64,000 nucleotides of DNA from Sedimentitalea sp041224545 (GTDB taxonomy: Bacteria; Pseudomonadota; Alphaproteobacteria; Rhodobacterales; Rhodobacteraceae). The translations under genes and the position numbers were made by a program. Of the stretch, positions 42,206 to 51,222 are shown piece by piece. The first letter of the stretch is position 1, and every line of letters begins with the position of its first letter. The stretch spans positions 1 through 64,000 of the forward strand of contig NZ_JBGFGP010000163.1 in assembly GCF_041224545.1 (NCBI RefSeq), read 5' to 3'. The notes beneath the pieces were generated by a model that saw only the letters and a program-made list of their open reading frames with translations, was not told the DNA's origin and did no database searches.

Positions 42206-42790
42206 TCACGGAGACCAGGGCGGTTGCGTCGGAACGAACAGGCGCATTCTGTCGCCCCGTGACAACGATCCGGGATGCTCGACCCAGGCCGTCACTCCCC
42301 GTCGCCCCGCCGCCGCAGGTTTGAACGCCTTTCCAAACCCGGGATGTTCCCGTTCGATTTCGCGTCCGGGCAGGACACAGGGTAGATTCTCCATATCGAC
42401 CGTCAGCGTCAGCCCCGACGTGCTTTGCAGCCGCGACGATGGTGGCACATGGCTGAGGTCCGGAATGCCGCGAAGGACGATCGACGCACCGAGCCAGGCA
42501 GGGTCAAACCGGTCCAGCCCCATCCTTTCCGCAATCGTATCCAGATCTTCCTGTGCCAGGATCGAGACCTGCCGCACGTTCCTGATCCGGGTTCCCTTGG
42601 CATAGAGCATGGTGACCCGCACACAGGACGCACGCGTCTCGCCATAGTGATGCTCGCCCCTGGCACCGCCCATGTCAAAATCCAGCGCCGGGCGCGGCTC
42701 CGCATGGATGCGGTCACTCGCGATGCCCTCCGGAACCAGTCCGAGCCAGGTCACTTCGCCCTCATAGGCCGCTTCTTTCATCGTGCTCAC
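42206..42790 (-). CDS. MOSC domain-containing protein
   Basis: This is a 194-residue protein with a MOSC (molybdenum cofactor sulfurase C-terminal) domain. It has the GETRASCVRVTMLYAKGT segment, WLGASIVLRGIPDLSHVPPSSRLQ, and a conserved cysteine in ENLPCVLPGREIE near residue 137. The family carries sulfur or reduces N-hydroxylated compounds with a molybdenum cofactor. The substrate is unknown. A perfect AGGAGG lies eight bases before the GTG at 42790, so I take that start over the ATG at 42781. Confidence 0.88.
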   Translation of the reverse strand: MSTMKEAAYEGEVTWLGLVPEGIASDRIHAEPRPALDFDMGGARGEHHYGETRASCVRVTMLYAKGTRIRNVRQVSILAQEDLDTIAERMGLDRFDPAWLGASIVLRGIPDLSHVPPSSRLQSTSGLTLTVDMENLPCVLPGREIEREHPGFGKAFKPAAAGRRGVTAWVEHPGSLSRGDRMRLFVPTQPPWSP

Positions 42791-42860
42791 TGCGGGATCC
42801 TCCTGATCGGTGGGCGCATTTTGCAGAATGCCGGGACCGGTACAAGATATGGCGACGGCA

Positions 42861-42900
42861 AAACGAAAACACCCGGAACGCAGAGGCCGATCCGGGTGTT
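42861..42900 (-). terminator. Rho-independent terminator after ftsH
   Basis: Arms AACACCCGGA (42868-42877) and TCCGGGTGTT (42891-42900) are perfect complements with a 13-base loop, 25 bases downstream of the ftsH stop. On the minus strand they are followed by TTCGTTTT. It ends the long tol-tilS-ftsH transcript before the MOSC gene. Confidence 0.85.
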
Positions 42901-42925
42901 CTATCGTTTTCTTCAGGGGGAGCCG

Positions 42926-44842
42926 TCAGGCGCTAGGCTCTGGCTCAAGTCCGCCCTCAGGAGGCGTTTTCTTGGGCTTGGTCTTGGGGATCGCCGTGAC
43001 GCTGGGCGCGTTGCCCTCGTCGGCGGCATCGTCACCATCATCACCCGGTTGTGGTGGATCGCCGGCCATGACGCGCTTGATCTCGTCACCTGTCAGGGTC
43101 TCATACTCCAGCAAACCCTGTGCGAGCCGTTCCCACTCTTCGTTCTTTTCCTGAAGGATGGAATAGGCACGCTGATAGGCATCCTCGATAAAGCGTTTGA
43201 CCTCTTCTTCGATCAATTCCTTGGTGTGCGCCGAGACCGAGAAGCCGGGCGTCTGACCGGAATAGCCCTCATGCGCCTCGGCGTAGTCGATATTGCCGAC
43301 CTTTTCGGACATGCCCCACCGCAGGACCATGGCCCGCGCCAACGCACTCGCCTGCTGGATATCACCAGCCGGACCGTTGGACACGGCATCTTCGCCCCAT
43401 TTGAGTATCTCGGCCGCCTTGCCCGCCATCGTCATCGCGAGTTTCTGTTCGCATTCGGACTTGTGCCAGTTCAGCCGGTCGATTTCCGGCAGGCTCACCA
43501 CCATGCCCAATGCGCCGCCACGCGGGATGATCGTTGCCTTGTAGACAGGGTCGCATTCGGGAAGCGCCATTCCGACCACGGCATGACCGGCTTCGTGATA
43601 GGCGGTCTTTTCCTTCTGCTCAGCGGTCAGAACCATGCTGCGGCGCTCGGCCCCCATCATGACCTTGTCCTTGGCATTTTCGAAATCTTCCATCGTGACG
43701 AACCGCCGCCCGACACGCGCGGCCATCAGCGCCGCTTCGTTCACGAGGTTTGCAAGATCGGCCCCCGAGAAACCGGGCGTGCCGCGCGCGATGATCCGCA
43801 GGTCGACATCAGGGCCAAGCGGGGTCTTGCGGGCATGAACACCCAGGATTTTCTCGCGACCCTTGATATCCGGATTGCCCACCGTGACCTGGCGGTCAAA
43901 CCGTCCGGGGCGCAGCAACGCAGGGTCCAGCACATCCTTGCGGTTGGTGGCCGCCAGGATGATCACACCCTCGTTCGCCTCGAACCCGTCCATTTCGACC
44001 AAAAGCTGGTTCAGCGTCTGTTCACGCTCGTCATTGCCGCCGCCATAGCCGGCACCACGATGACGACCCACGGCGTCGATCTCGTCGATAAAGACGATAC
44101 AGGGGGCATTCTTTTTGGCCTGTTCGAACATGTCGCGAACGCGGGACGCACCCACACCGACGAACATCTCAACGAAATCGGAGCCCGAGATGGTAAAGAA
44201 CGGCACGCCCGCCTCGCCGGCAATCGCCCGCGCCAGCAGCGTCTTACCGGTGCCCGGAGGACCGACCAGCAACGCGCCCTTGGGGATCTTGCCGCCCAGC
44301 CGGCTGAATTTCTGCGGATTGCGCAAAAACTCCACAATCTCTTCCAGTTCTTCCTTGGCCTCGTCGATCCCGGCCACGTCGTCAAACGTGACCCGGCCAT
44401 GTTTCTCGGTCAGCATCTTGGCCTTGGACTTGCCAAACCCCATCGCGCCGCCTTTGCCGCCGCCCTGCATCCGGTTCATGAAATAGACCCACACGCCGAT
44501 CAGCAGAAGAAAGGGAAGAAGCGTCACCAGGAACGACTGGAACCCGGATTGTTGTTGTTTTTCCGCACGCACCGGAATGTTGTTCTCGATCAGCAGATCG
44601 GTGATTCCCGCATCTTCCGGCTTGATAGCGATATAGTCGCTGCCATCCGCCCCGCGGAACCGTATCTGTTCGCCGTCCAGCGTTACCTGGCTGACATCGC
44701 CGGCTTCGACCGAGGCAACGAATTGCGAATACGGGATTTCACGGCTTTGCATCGTGCCGCCCGACCCGCTGAACAGGTTGAACAGCGCCAGGATCAACAG
44801 GAACAGAACGACCCAAAAGGCGATATTGCGTGCATTTCCCAA
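42926..44842 (-). CDS. ftsH: ATP-dependent zinc metalloprotease FtsH
   Basis: FtsH is a membrane-bound AAA+ protease that degrades misfolded membrane proteins and regulators. The 638 residues show two membrane helices (about 8-25 and 100-120), Walker A GPPGTGKTLLA, Walker B IVFIDEIDAVG, the second region of homology (LLRPGRFDRQ), and the zinc site HEAGH. The start is a TTG at 44842 with AGGAG seven bases upstream; the ATG at 44835 is out of frame, and the family's conserved MGNARNIAFW begins at this TTG. tilS lies 75 bases upstream. Confidence 0.97.
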   Translation of the reverse strand: MGNARNIAFWVVLFLLILALFNLFSGSGGTMQSREIPYSQFVASVEAGDVSQVTLDGEQIRFRGADGSDYIAIKPEDAGITDLLIENNIPVRAEKQQQSGFQSFLVTLLPFLLLIGVWVYFMNRMQGGGKGGAMGFGKSKAKMLTEKHGRVTFDDVAGIDEAKEELEEIVEFLRNPQKFSRLGGKIPKGALLVGPPGTGKTLLARAIAGEAGVPFFTISGSDFVEMFVGVGASRVRDMFEQAKKNAPCIVFIDEIDAVGRHRGAGYGGGNDEREQTLNQLLVEMDGFEANEGVIILAATNRKDVLDPALLRPGRFDRQVTVGNPDIKGREKILGVHARKTPLGPDVDLRIIARGTPGFSGADLANLVNEAALMAARVGRRFVTMEDFENAKDKVMMGAERRSMVLTAEQKEKTAYHEAGHAVVGMALPECDPVYKATIIPRGGALGMVVSLPEIDRLNWHKSECEQKLAMTMAGKAAEILKWGEDAVSNGPAGDIQQASALARAMVLRWGMSEKVGNIDYAEAHEGYSGQTPGFSVSAHTKELIEEEVKRFIEDAYQRAYSILQEKNEEWERLAQGLLEYETLTGDEIKRVMAGDPPQPGDDGDDAADEGNAPSVTAIPKTKPKKTPPEGGLEPEPSA

Positions 44843-44917
44843 GGAAACTCTCCTAAATTCTGGATCGAACAGGCTCTCGATCCGCTTCTGTATAAAATAG
44901 AGATGAAATGCCGAGGT

Positions 44918-46171
44918 TCAATGCGATATTAGTGTCGCAAAGAACTCCTCTTCGCCTGCGGCCAATTGCGCTGTCCATCCTTCGGCCCTCCCGGCCAGAG
45001 GTGCCGCGACCAACCTGTCGTCGTGCCAGAGCGCCGGAGAAGCGATCAGCGCCGCAAGGGGCCTGCCGGTTGCGCGCCAATCCCGGCACTCACACAAACC
45101 CTCCTGCCCGAGCGCACGCACGCTCAGACCCGGCACATCCGGCCCAGACAACTGCCAGCGCCGATCCCACACCGTGCCGGTCGCACAACGCTCCGACTGG
45201 ATGGCATTGTACTCGCGACACACCCAGACCCGATCATTGTGCCGCACCACCGTGCAACCGCCCAGCGTCATGGCCCGGCCTGCGCGAATGCTCTCGAGAG
45301 CGAGGCTCACCGGCGCACGGCGGGGTCCGCGCAAACTCCCGCTGATCCAGGCCACTGACCGCACGAGCAGGCGGCGCGCGATCTCGCTCGGCAGCGCGCG
45401 AAACTGCCGGAGGTCAAACACGACATTGCCGCCATCCACCTCGGCCAGATCACGCGCAGCCAGAAAGGTATACCAGTCCAGCGCCTCGCGCGCCTGCTCC
45501 ATGTTTCTGGCCACATCCGAAAGCACCGTTGGCGTGACCCCCAGCGGAGCCAGCAGCCTGAGCGCCTCGCGCGTTCTGACGCGTTCATAGGCTTTATCAT
45601 CGTTCGACGGGTCCTCTGACCAGTCAATTCCGTTCCGTGTCAGATAGTGTCGCAAGTCCTGACGCGGCACGCCGAGAAGGGGACGAATCAAGGTGATACC
45701 GAACATCGTGCGGTTGAGCGGCATCGCCGCAAGCCCATCGACCCCGGAAGAGCGGGCAAGACGCATCAACATGGTTTCCGCCTGGTCATCGGCGGTATGC
45801 CCCACCGCAAAGGCCGCAATATCGAGGGTTCTGGCCCAGTCGCTGATCAACCGATACCGCGCCTCGCGCGCGCGCTCCTGCAGGTTGCCGACGCCATCCC
45901 AGGTCGTCCAGTGCAGCGTCGTATGCGGAACCATGAGGTCATCACACAGCGCACGCACCCGTCGCGCTTCGTCCGCGGCCTCGGGCCGCAATCCGTGATC
46001 CACCGTCACCGCAAAGAGTTCAACCGAACCCGGTGCGAAACATCGTGTCAGAACATGCAGCAGCGCGATGGAATCGCCGCCTCCCGACACCGCAACCCCC
46101 AGACGGGAAGGCGGGGCGTTCCCGAAGGCTGACCTGACCTGCGCCAGAATATCGGCGTCAGCCTTGCTCAA
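44918..46171 (-). CDS. tilS: tRNA(Ile)-lysidine synthase
   Basis: TilS adds lysine to cytidine 34 of the tRNA that reads AUA, changing it from methionine to isoleucine specificity. It is essential in most bacteria. The 417 residues have the PP-loop motif SGGGDSIALLH (about 30-40) and the DHGLRPEAADEA and HTADDQAETMLMRLARSSGVDGL blocks. The apparent start is a TTG overlapping the cpoB stop (TTGA). There is no internal ATG before the PP-loop, so the TTG is the best choice. Confidence 0.94.
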   Translation of the reverse strand: MSKADADILAQVRSAFGNAPPSRLGVAVSGGGDSIALLHVLTRCFAPGSVELFAVTVDHGLRPEAADEARRVRALCDDLMVPHTTLHWTTWDGVGNLQERAREARYRLISDWARTLDIAAFAVGHTADDQAETMLMRLARSSGVDGLAAMPLNRTMFGITLIRPLLGVPRQDLRHYLTRNGIDWSEDPSNDDKAYERVRTREALRLLAPLGVTPTVLSDVARNMEQAREALDWYTFLAARDLAEVDGGNVVFDLRQFRALPSEIARRLLVRSVAWISGSLRGPRRAPVSLALESIRAGRAMTLGGCTVVRHNDRVWVCREYNAIQSERCATGTVWDRRWQLSGPDVPGLSVRALGQEGLCECRDWRATGRPLAALIASPALWHDDRLVAAPLAGRAEGWTAQLAAGEEEFFATLISH

Positions 46172-47010
46172 GAGCAGCCCAGTGCGGCCATTTCCTGTTG
46201 AGCGGAAGACACCATGCCGGACGATGGAAAGCGCACTCCGACCTCGGCGAGCGTCAGACAGGCCTGACTGGTCTGTCCCAATGTTCCAAGCGCCGCGCCA
46301 AGTTCGTAGAGCGCGACCGGTGCATCGGGTCCGGTGCCATCTGCCGAGAAGCTGGCGAGAAAGGCCCGGGCCGCCTCGCGCATGTCTCCGGTGGCGGCCA
46401 GCGCCCGGCCACGGTTCAATTCCGCCCGGGCGGCAAGCGGACTGCCGGGATAGGACTGGTTGAACTGTGCGAACAATTCCGCAGCTCGCGCATTGTCACC
46501 CGACTCAAGGGCTTGCGTCGCGGCCTGGTAGTCGGCCTCTTCACCGACCGCCAGCTCGCTGCCGGGTGTTACGCCCGTACCTGCGGGGGGAGGTGTCGCG
46601 ACCGCCGGCGCCGAAGTTCCCGCATCGCCACCAAGGGTGGTGGTTTCCCCGAGCTTGCTGACATCTCCGCCTTCCAGTTCGACCAAACGGAATTCGAGAT
46701 CGCCGATCCGGTTTGTCCCGTCGGTCACGACCCGGTTTACACGGTTTTCCAGTTGCTCGGATTTCGCGGTCAGGCGCTGCAGTTCCGACTCCATGGCCGC
46801 GACCCGCTCCAGAACGCTGTCACCGGTGACATTCACCGATGGTCCACCCGTCGTGGACAGTTCGCGTTTGAGCTTTTGCACTTCGACATAAAGCACGGTC
46901 AGTTCCTGCCGGATGTCGGCGAGGGTCTGTTGATCCTGCGCAGCGGTGCCCGTGGCCAGCGCAGAGGACAGCAACGCGACGGTAAACCCGACTCTCAGAA
47001 CGCGCATCAT
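46168..47010 (-). CDS. cpoB: Tol-Pal system protein CpoB (YbgF)
   Basis: CpoB is a periplasmic protein that links Tol-Pal activity with peptidoglycan synthesis at division. The 280 residues have a signal peptide (to about residue 24), a coiled-coil stretch (about 28-108), an Ala/Gly/Pro/Thr linker, and a C-terminal TPR domain (YQAATQALESGDNARAAELF, and AELNRGRALAATGDM). It ends in GCS. It lies five bases after pal and overlaps tilS by four bases. Confidence 0.93.
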   Translation of the reverse strand: MMRVLRVGFTVALLSSALATGTAAQDQQTLADIRQELTVLYVEVQKLKRELSTTGGPSVNVTGDSVLERVAAMESELQRLTAKSEQLENRVNRVVTDGTNRIGDLEFRLVELEGGDVSKLGETTTLGGDAGTSAPAVATPPPAGTGVTPGSELAVGEEADYQAATQALESGDNARAAELFAQFNQSYPGSPLAARAELNRGRALAATGDMREAARAFLASFSADGTGPDAPVALYELGAALGTLGQTSQACLTLAEVGVRFPSSGMVSSAQQEMAALGCS

Positions 47011-47015
47011 CCGCC

Positions 47016-47528
47016 CTACCCGGTCAAGCCACCCGCGAGAACAGTCACGGCGCGGCGATTCCGCGCATAGCAGCTTTCCTCGCTACAGATTTCGATCGGA
47101 CGTTCCTTGCCATAGGTCACGGTCCGCAAGCGGGTTCCGCTCACACCGCGTGATACCAGGTATTCACGGACCGCGTTCGCCCGCCGCGCGCCAAGCGCGA
47201 GGTTATATTCGCGGGTGCCTTTTTCATCGGCGTGTCCTTCGATCACCGCCGTGTAGTCCCCGTTCCGGATCAACCAGTTCGCCTGGGCATCCAGCGTTGT
47301 CTGCCCCTCGGGCGTGATGGTCGATTGGTCCACGGCGAACAGCACGCGATCCCCGACAGCCTGTTGGAAATAGGCAATCGACGTGGGGTCGGAGACCGAT
47401 CCCGCGGCACCAATTCCGCCGCTCGCGCTGCCTGAACCGCCGACACCGCCGCCAAGCTGGGACGGATCGTTACACGCCGCCAGCGCCAGAAACGCGCCAA
47501 CCGTGATGAACTTCTTCAGAAAACTCAT
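47016..47528 (-). CDS. pal: Peptidoglycan-associated lipoprotein Pal
   Basis: Pal is an outer-membrane lipoprotein that binds peptidoglycan and TolB. It has 170 residues, with lipobox LAAC (Cys19), a Gly/Ser-rich linker, and the OmpA-like domain (LFAVDQSTITPEGQTTL, VIEGHADEKGTREYNLALGARRANAV, YGKERP, NRRAV). It lies 69 bases after tolB and shortly before cpoB, the standard order. Confidence 0.97.
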   Translation of the reverse strand: MSFLKKFITVGAFLALAACNDPSQLGGGVGGSGSASGGIGAAGSVSDPTSIAYFQQAVGDRVLFAVDQSTITPEGQTTLDAQANWLIRNGDYTAVIEGHADEKGTREYNLALGARRANAVREYLVSRGVSGTRLRTVTYGKERPIEICSEESCYARNRRAVTVLAGGLTG

Positions 47529-47597
47529 GCCCGATGCCTCACCATCTTATTTTGTTAAAACTATTTAGCACAGCTTGGTTTCATTGTGAACGCGAGA

Positions 47598-48917
47598 CTA
47601 TTGCTGAAGCGGCGACCAGGATGGGTCCGACCCGCCGTCAGGCGTGCGAACCGGCCGCAGATTGCGCCCGGAAATGTCCACGGAATAGAGTGAAGAGCGC
47701 CCCCCCGCCCCTTGCGTTTCCCGCGCGAACATCAACACCCGGCCATTGGGTGCCCATGTCGGGCCCTCATCAAGGAACGACGCGGTCAGCAGGCGCTCTT
47801 CGCTGCCATCCACGCGCATGACGCCGATGTGGAACCGCCCGTTATTCTGCTTGGTAAAGGCAATCATGTCACCGCGCGGCGACCAGACGGGCGTGCCATA
47901 GCGACCCTGCCCAAAGCTGATCCGGCGGGCCTCGCCCCCGCGGGCGGGCATAACGTAAAGCTGCTGATTGCCCGAGCGGTCGCTTTCGAAAACGATCTGC
48001 GCGCCGTCCGGCGAGTAGCTGGGCGCGGTTTCGATAGACGGCGCATTGGTGAGCCGCGTGCGATTTCCGCTTGCCAAATCAAGGGTATAGAGATCGGTAT
48101 TCCCGCCCTGTTCAAGCGAATAGACCACGGTTTGCCCGTCCGGAGCAAAGCGCGGTGCGAAACTCATCGTTCCTTCGGACTGCTCGAGAACCCGCTGCTG
48201 CACGTTCCCGACATCAAGAACATGGATATGCGGAAAACCGCTCTCGTAGCTGGTGTAGAGCACCTTGTCGCCTCGCGGCGAAAACCGGGGGGCGAGCACG
48301 ATGGACGAGCTGTCGGTCAGGTATTGCACGTTCGCACCGTCATAATCCATGATCGCCAGACGCTTGCGCCGGTCGTCCTTGGGGCCGGTCTCGGACACGA
48401 ACACCACACGGCTGTCGAAATAGCCGCCCTCTCCGGTGATACGGCTATAGACCTGATCGGCCACCTTGTGCGCCATCCGCCGCCAGCCGTCGGTCGATCC
48501 CACGAACTGCAACCCACTGCCCAGTTCTGCCCCGGAAAATACGTCCCAGACCCGGAAACGCACCGTCACGCGATTGCCCGAAACCCCGACCGATCCGGTG
48601 ATCAGCGCCTGCGCATTGATCGCCTTCCAGTCGGCATATTGAATCGGCGCGGAAAAATCCGTGATCTGCCCGATATGCGCATCAGCGGTAATCTCCCTGA
48701 ACAACCCGGTTCCGGTCAGGTCTGCGGCGATCACCCTGGTCAATTGCTCGGCCTGCGACGCGGCTGCGGGTGATTCGGGTACGAAACTTGGCACGGCAAA
48801 CGGCAGCGGCTCGATGACGCCTTCGGTGATTTCGATCCGAAGCGGCCCGTCCTGCGCCGAGAGCGGCGAAGAGAACAGGGTCGCACCAAGCAGGAGGCTG
48901 GCCAGGATTTTCTTCAT
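47598..48917 (-). CDS. tolB: Tol-Pal system protein TolB
   Basis: TolB is a periplasmic beta-propeller that connects TolA and Pal. It has 439 residues: a signal peptide (to about residue 21), an N-terminal domain of about 130 residues, and a six-bladed propeller with repeated SPDG-like turns (APRFSPRGDKVLYTSYESG, APSYSPDGAQIVFESDRSG, TPVWSPRGDMIAFTK). The ATG overlaps the tolA stop by four bases. Confidence 0.97.
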   Translation of the reverse strand: MKKILASLLLGATLFSSPLSAQDGPLRIEITEGVIEPLPFAVPSFVPESPAAASQAEQLTRVIAADLTGTGLFREITADAHIGQITDFSAPIQYADWKAINAQALITGSVGVSGNRVTVRFRVWDVFSGAELGSGLQFVGSTDGWRRMAHKVADQVYSRITGEGGYFDSRVVFVSETGPKDDRRKRLAIMDYDGANVQYLTDSSSIVLAPRFSPRGDKVLYTSYESGFPHIHVLDVGNVQQRVLEQSEGTMSFAPRFAPDGQTVVYSLEQGGNTDLYTLDLASGNRTRLTNAPSIETAPSYSPDGAQIVFESDRSGNQQLYVMPARGGEARRISFGQGRYGTPVWSPRGDMIAFTKQNNGRFHIGVMRVDGSEERLLTASFLDEGPTWAPNGRVLMFARETQGAGGRSSLYSVDISGRNLRPVRTPDGGSDPSWSPLQQ

Positions 48918-49936
48918 TTGATCCGCATCCTTTCGGGGTTGAACGTCATCTCAATTTCACGCCACTGCGCATATTTCTCGGCCGGCAGGTCATAACCGTC
49001 TTTCTGACAACGCAGGATGGCGCGCCGCGCGGCCTGATAGGCGGTCTGGACCGACTGATCGTTGCCACCCTGGGAATCGATAAGCCGGATGCTGTTTCCG
49101 ACCACCTTGCCGGATTGATCCAGCGACATGCCCACCGTCACCACAACCTGCGCGGATCGTCCGCCGACGTCAACGTTCCAGCATTGCGAGACCGCGACGC
49201 GCAACGCCTCTTTTTCACCCGCCGACAAGGGCGGACCGACCGGGGCATCCGGTTCCGCGGCGGGCCCGGCGAGGGCCTCTGCCAGGGCGGCATCCACCGC
49301 CGTGGAGCGATCGGGGGCGGCCGCCGGCTCGGGCTCCGTCGTGGGTTCGGCCTGCGCAACCGGTGTCGGCGTCGGCGCGGTCGGGCGCGTGCGGGGCGGA
49401 CGGGGCGAGCGTGTCGGAGCGGTTTCGACCGCTTCGGTCACGATCCGGTCGGTCGCCTGTTCGGGCGCCGTGGCCTGCTGTGCCTCCTGCGGGATGTCCG
49501 CGCCCTCGTCCGGCGTGACCTCGGTCTGCTCGACAACATCCGGCCTGGCATCCTGCGGCGGTGTGGGCACAGGTTCGGGTGCAACCCGGTCGACATCCGG
49601 CGTCGCGGCATCTTCGGGCGGCAAGGCCGGCTCGGGCGCGTCCGGTTCCGGAGCAGGTTCTGGTTGCGGCGGCACCGGATCACGCTCGGGCCGCGCGACG
49701 GGCGTGGGCGTTTCGGCCACCGGTTCTGCCGGTTCTGGCTCGGACGGCGCGGTCGGTTGTTCCGCGATCTCTGGTGGCCGGCTCGGATTGCTCAGCGCCG
49801 CGTATTCCTCGGACGAGATCACCGACACCTCACGCACCTCGAACGGCAGGGGTTCGCTGCGAAACGCACCGCCAAAGATGGCGATGGCGATCAGCCCGAG
49901 ATGGGCAATACCCGAAATCTTGGTGCCGGTCTGCAA
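48914..49936 (-). CDS. tolA: TolA-like envelope protein with a proline-rich linker
   Basis: TolA bridges the TolQR motor in the inner membrane to TolB and Pal. The 340 residues have one N-terminal helix (about 9-24), a very long linker rich in Pro, Glu, Ala and Thr (about 45-230), and a C-terminal domain with two cysteines (SQCWNVD and LRCQKDG), as in TolA domain III. In Escherichia coli the linker is a Lys/Ala/Glu helix, so the linker type differs. The start is a TTG with GAGG upstream; a stop codon lies just before it in frame, and there is no in-frame ATG in the anchor. Confidence 0.88.
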   Translation of the reverse strand: MQTGTKISGIAHLGLIAIAIFGGAFRSEPLPFEVREVSVISSEEYAALSNPSRPPEIAEQPTAPSEPEPAEPVAETPTPVARPERDPVPPQPEPAPEPDAPEPALPPEDAATPDVDRVAPEPVPTPPQDARPDVVEQTEVTPDEGADIPQEAQQATAPEQATDRIVTEAVETAPTRSPRPPRTRPTAPTPTPVAQAEPTTEPEPAAAPDRSTAVDAALAEALAGPAAEPDAPVGPPLSAGEKEALRVAVSQCWNVDVGGRSAQVVVTVGMSLDQSGKVVGNSIRLIDSQGGNDQSVQTAYQAARRAILRCQKDGYDLPAEKYAQWREIEMTFNPERMRIK

Positions 49937-49948
49937 TCCGCCACCTCA

Positions 49949-50419
49949 CTACTTGTCATCATCCAGCGTCGGGCCGCCGACATCGGTCACCAGGCCGACA
50001 TTGGAAAACCCGCCCGCATTCAGCGCACCCATGATCTGCATCACGTCTTCATAGGGAACACGGCCATCCGCCCTCAGAAACACCCGGTCCGTCTCACGCT
50101 CTGCCGCAATCGCCCGCAACTTGCCGACCAGACCATCACGCGGGGTGGTGGTGGTCTGGATCTGCACCTCGCCGGTCGCGGTGATCGTAACGGTCAAAGG
50201 TTCTTCTGAATCGGTCGGCAACGCGTTTGCGGCAGTCTTGGGCAGTTCGACAGGAACCCCGACAGTCAGCAGCGGCGCGGCGACCATGAAGATGATCAGA
50301 AGCACCAGCATGACATCGACAAACGGCGTCACGTTGATTTCCGACATCGGCCGCGCGCGGTTGCGGCCACGGCCACGACGACGCCCGCCCCGCTCGGCCT
50401 GTTGTACAGCGGCGCCCAT
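49949..50419 (-). CDS. tolR: Tol-Pal system protein TolR
   Basis: TolR is an ExbD-like inner-membrane protein and partner of TolQ in the proton-driven motor. The 156 residues have an Arg-rich cytoplasmic start, MSEINVTPFVDVMLVLLIIFMV with the key membrane aspartate, and a periplasmic domain (VFLRADGRVPYEDVMQIMGAL). It lies between tolA and tolQ with short gaps. Confidence 0.97.
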   Translation of the reverse strand: MGAAVQQAERGGRRRGRGRNRARPMSEINVTPFVDVMLVLLIIFMVAAPLLTVGVPVELPKTAANALPTDSEEPLTVTITATGEVQIQTTTTPRDGLVGKLRAIAAERETDRVFLRADGRVPYEDVMQIMGALNAGGFSNVGLVTDVGGPTLDDDK

Positions 50420-50422
50420 CTG

Positions 50423-51118
50423 TCAGGTGTCCAGCTGGCGGGACAGGATCGTCGCGAACTCGTCTGCAAAGGCTTCATAGCCCGACACGATACGTTCGCT
50501 GTCCGCGCTCAGCTTGTTATAGAAAATCACCGCCGGAATCGCCGCCAGCAAGCCCAGTCCGGTCGCCAGCAGCGCCTCGGCAATCCCCGGCGCGACAACC
50601 GCCAGGTTGGTGTTCTGCTGCTCCGCGATTTCGATAAAGGCGTTCATTATGCCCATCACCGTGCCGAACAGACCCACGAATGGCGCAGTGGAACCGATCG
50701 TCGCGAGGATCGGCAGACCCTTTTGCAGGGCTTCGGCCTCCTTGTTGATTGCCACATCCATCGACCGGTCGATGCGCGACTGTGCACCGGCGATCAATCC
50801 GCCATCCCTGCGATGACTGCGACGCCACTCGATCATCCCGGCAGCAAACACCTTTTCCGAACTTCCGTCCGGCTGGGCGCCGATCTGGTCAAAGAGGCCG
50901 TCCAGCGGCTCCCCGGACCAGAAGGCACGATCGAAAATGCCGGCCTCGGTCCGCGCCGCGCGGTAGGCAATCAGTTTCTGGATGATGATCGCCCACGACC
51001 AGAACGACGCCAGAATCAGCATCAGCATGACCAGCTTGACGGTAAAGGTTGCACGCGCGAATAGGCCCCACAGGGAGAAATCAATCTCCTGCGCCAACGC
51101 AAGGGTTTCTGCTTCCAT
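50423..51118 (-). CDS. tolQ: Tol-Pal system protein TolQ
   Basis: TolQ is an inner-membrane MotA/ExbB-type stator protein of the Tol motor. It has 231 residues with three membrane segments. Typical motifs are LPILATIGSTAPFVGLFGTVMGIM and LLATGLGLLAAIPAVIFYN. It starts the tolQRAB-pal group, 105 bases after ybgC, and the tolR start lies four bases after its stop. Confidence 0.97.
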   Translation of the reverse strand: MEAETLALAQEIDFSLWGLFARATFTVKLVMLMLILASFWSWAIIIQKLIAYRAARTEAGIFDRAFWSGEPLDGLFDQIGAQPDGSSEKVFAAGMIEWRRSHRRDGGLIAGAQSRIDRSMDVAINKEAEALQKGLPILATIGSTAPFVGLFGTVMGIMNAFIEIAEQQNTNLAVVAPGIAEALLATGLGLLAAIPAVIFYNKLSADSERIVSGYEAFADEFATILSRQLDT

Positions 51119-51222
51119 CTGCCTGCTCTTTTCTCGCGACCGTTTGTTCCCGGTCTTTTTCTTGTCCGGACGTTAACCGATCTGATCGGCCATTGCCAAT
51201 AGAACCCGCGTTCACAAATGCA

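Noticed and set aside
42077..42262. A possible 61-residue gene starting at GTG 42077 with a GGGGAG upstream
   Set aside because: The product is Arg/Ser-rich with no hydrophobic core, and it runs into the 3' end of the MOSC gene on the other strand. Only the ribosome-binding-like sequence supports it.
42425..44932. An 835-codon open frame on the plus strand opposite ftsH
   Set aside because: It is the mirror of ftsH codon bias. The product is rich in Arg, His and Gly with no domain, and ftsH with all catalytic motifs occupies the other strand.
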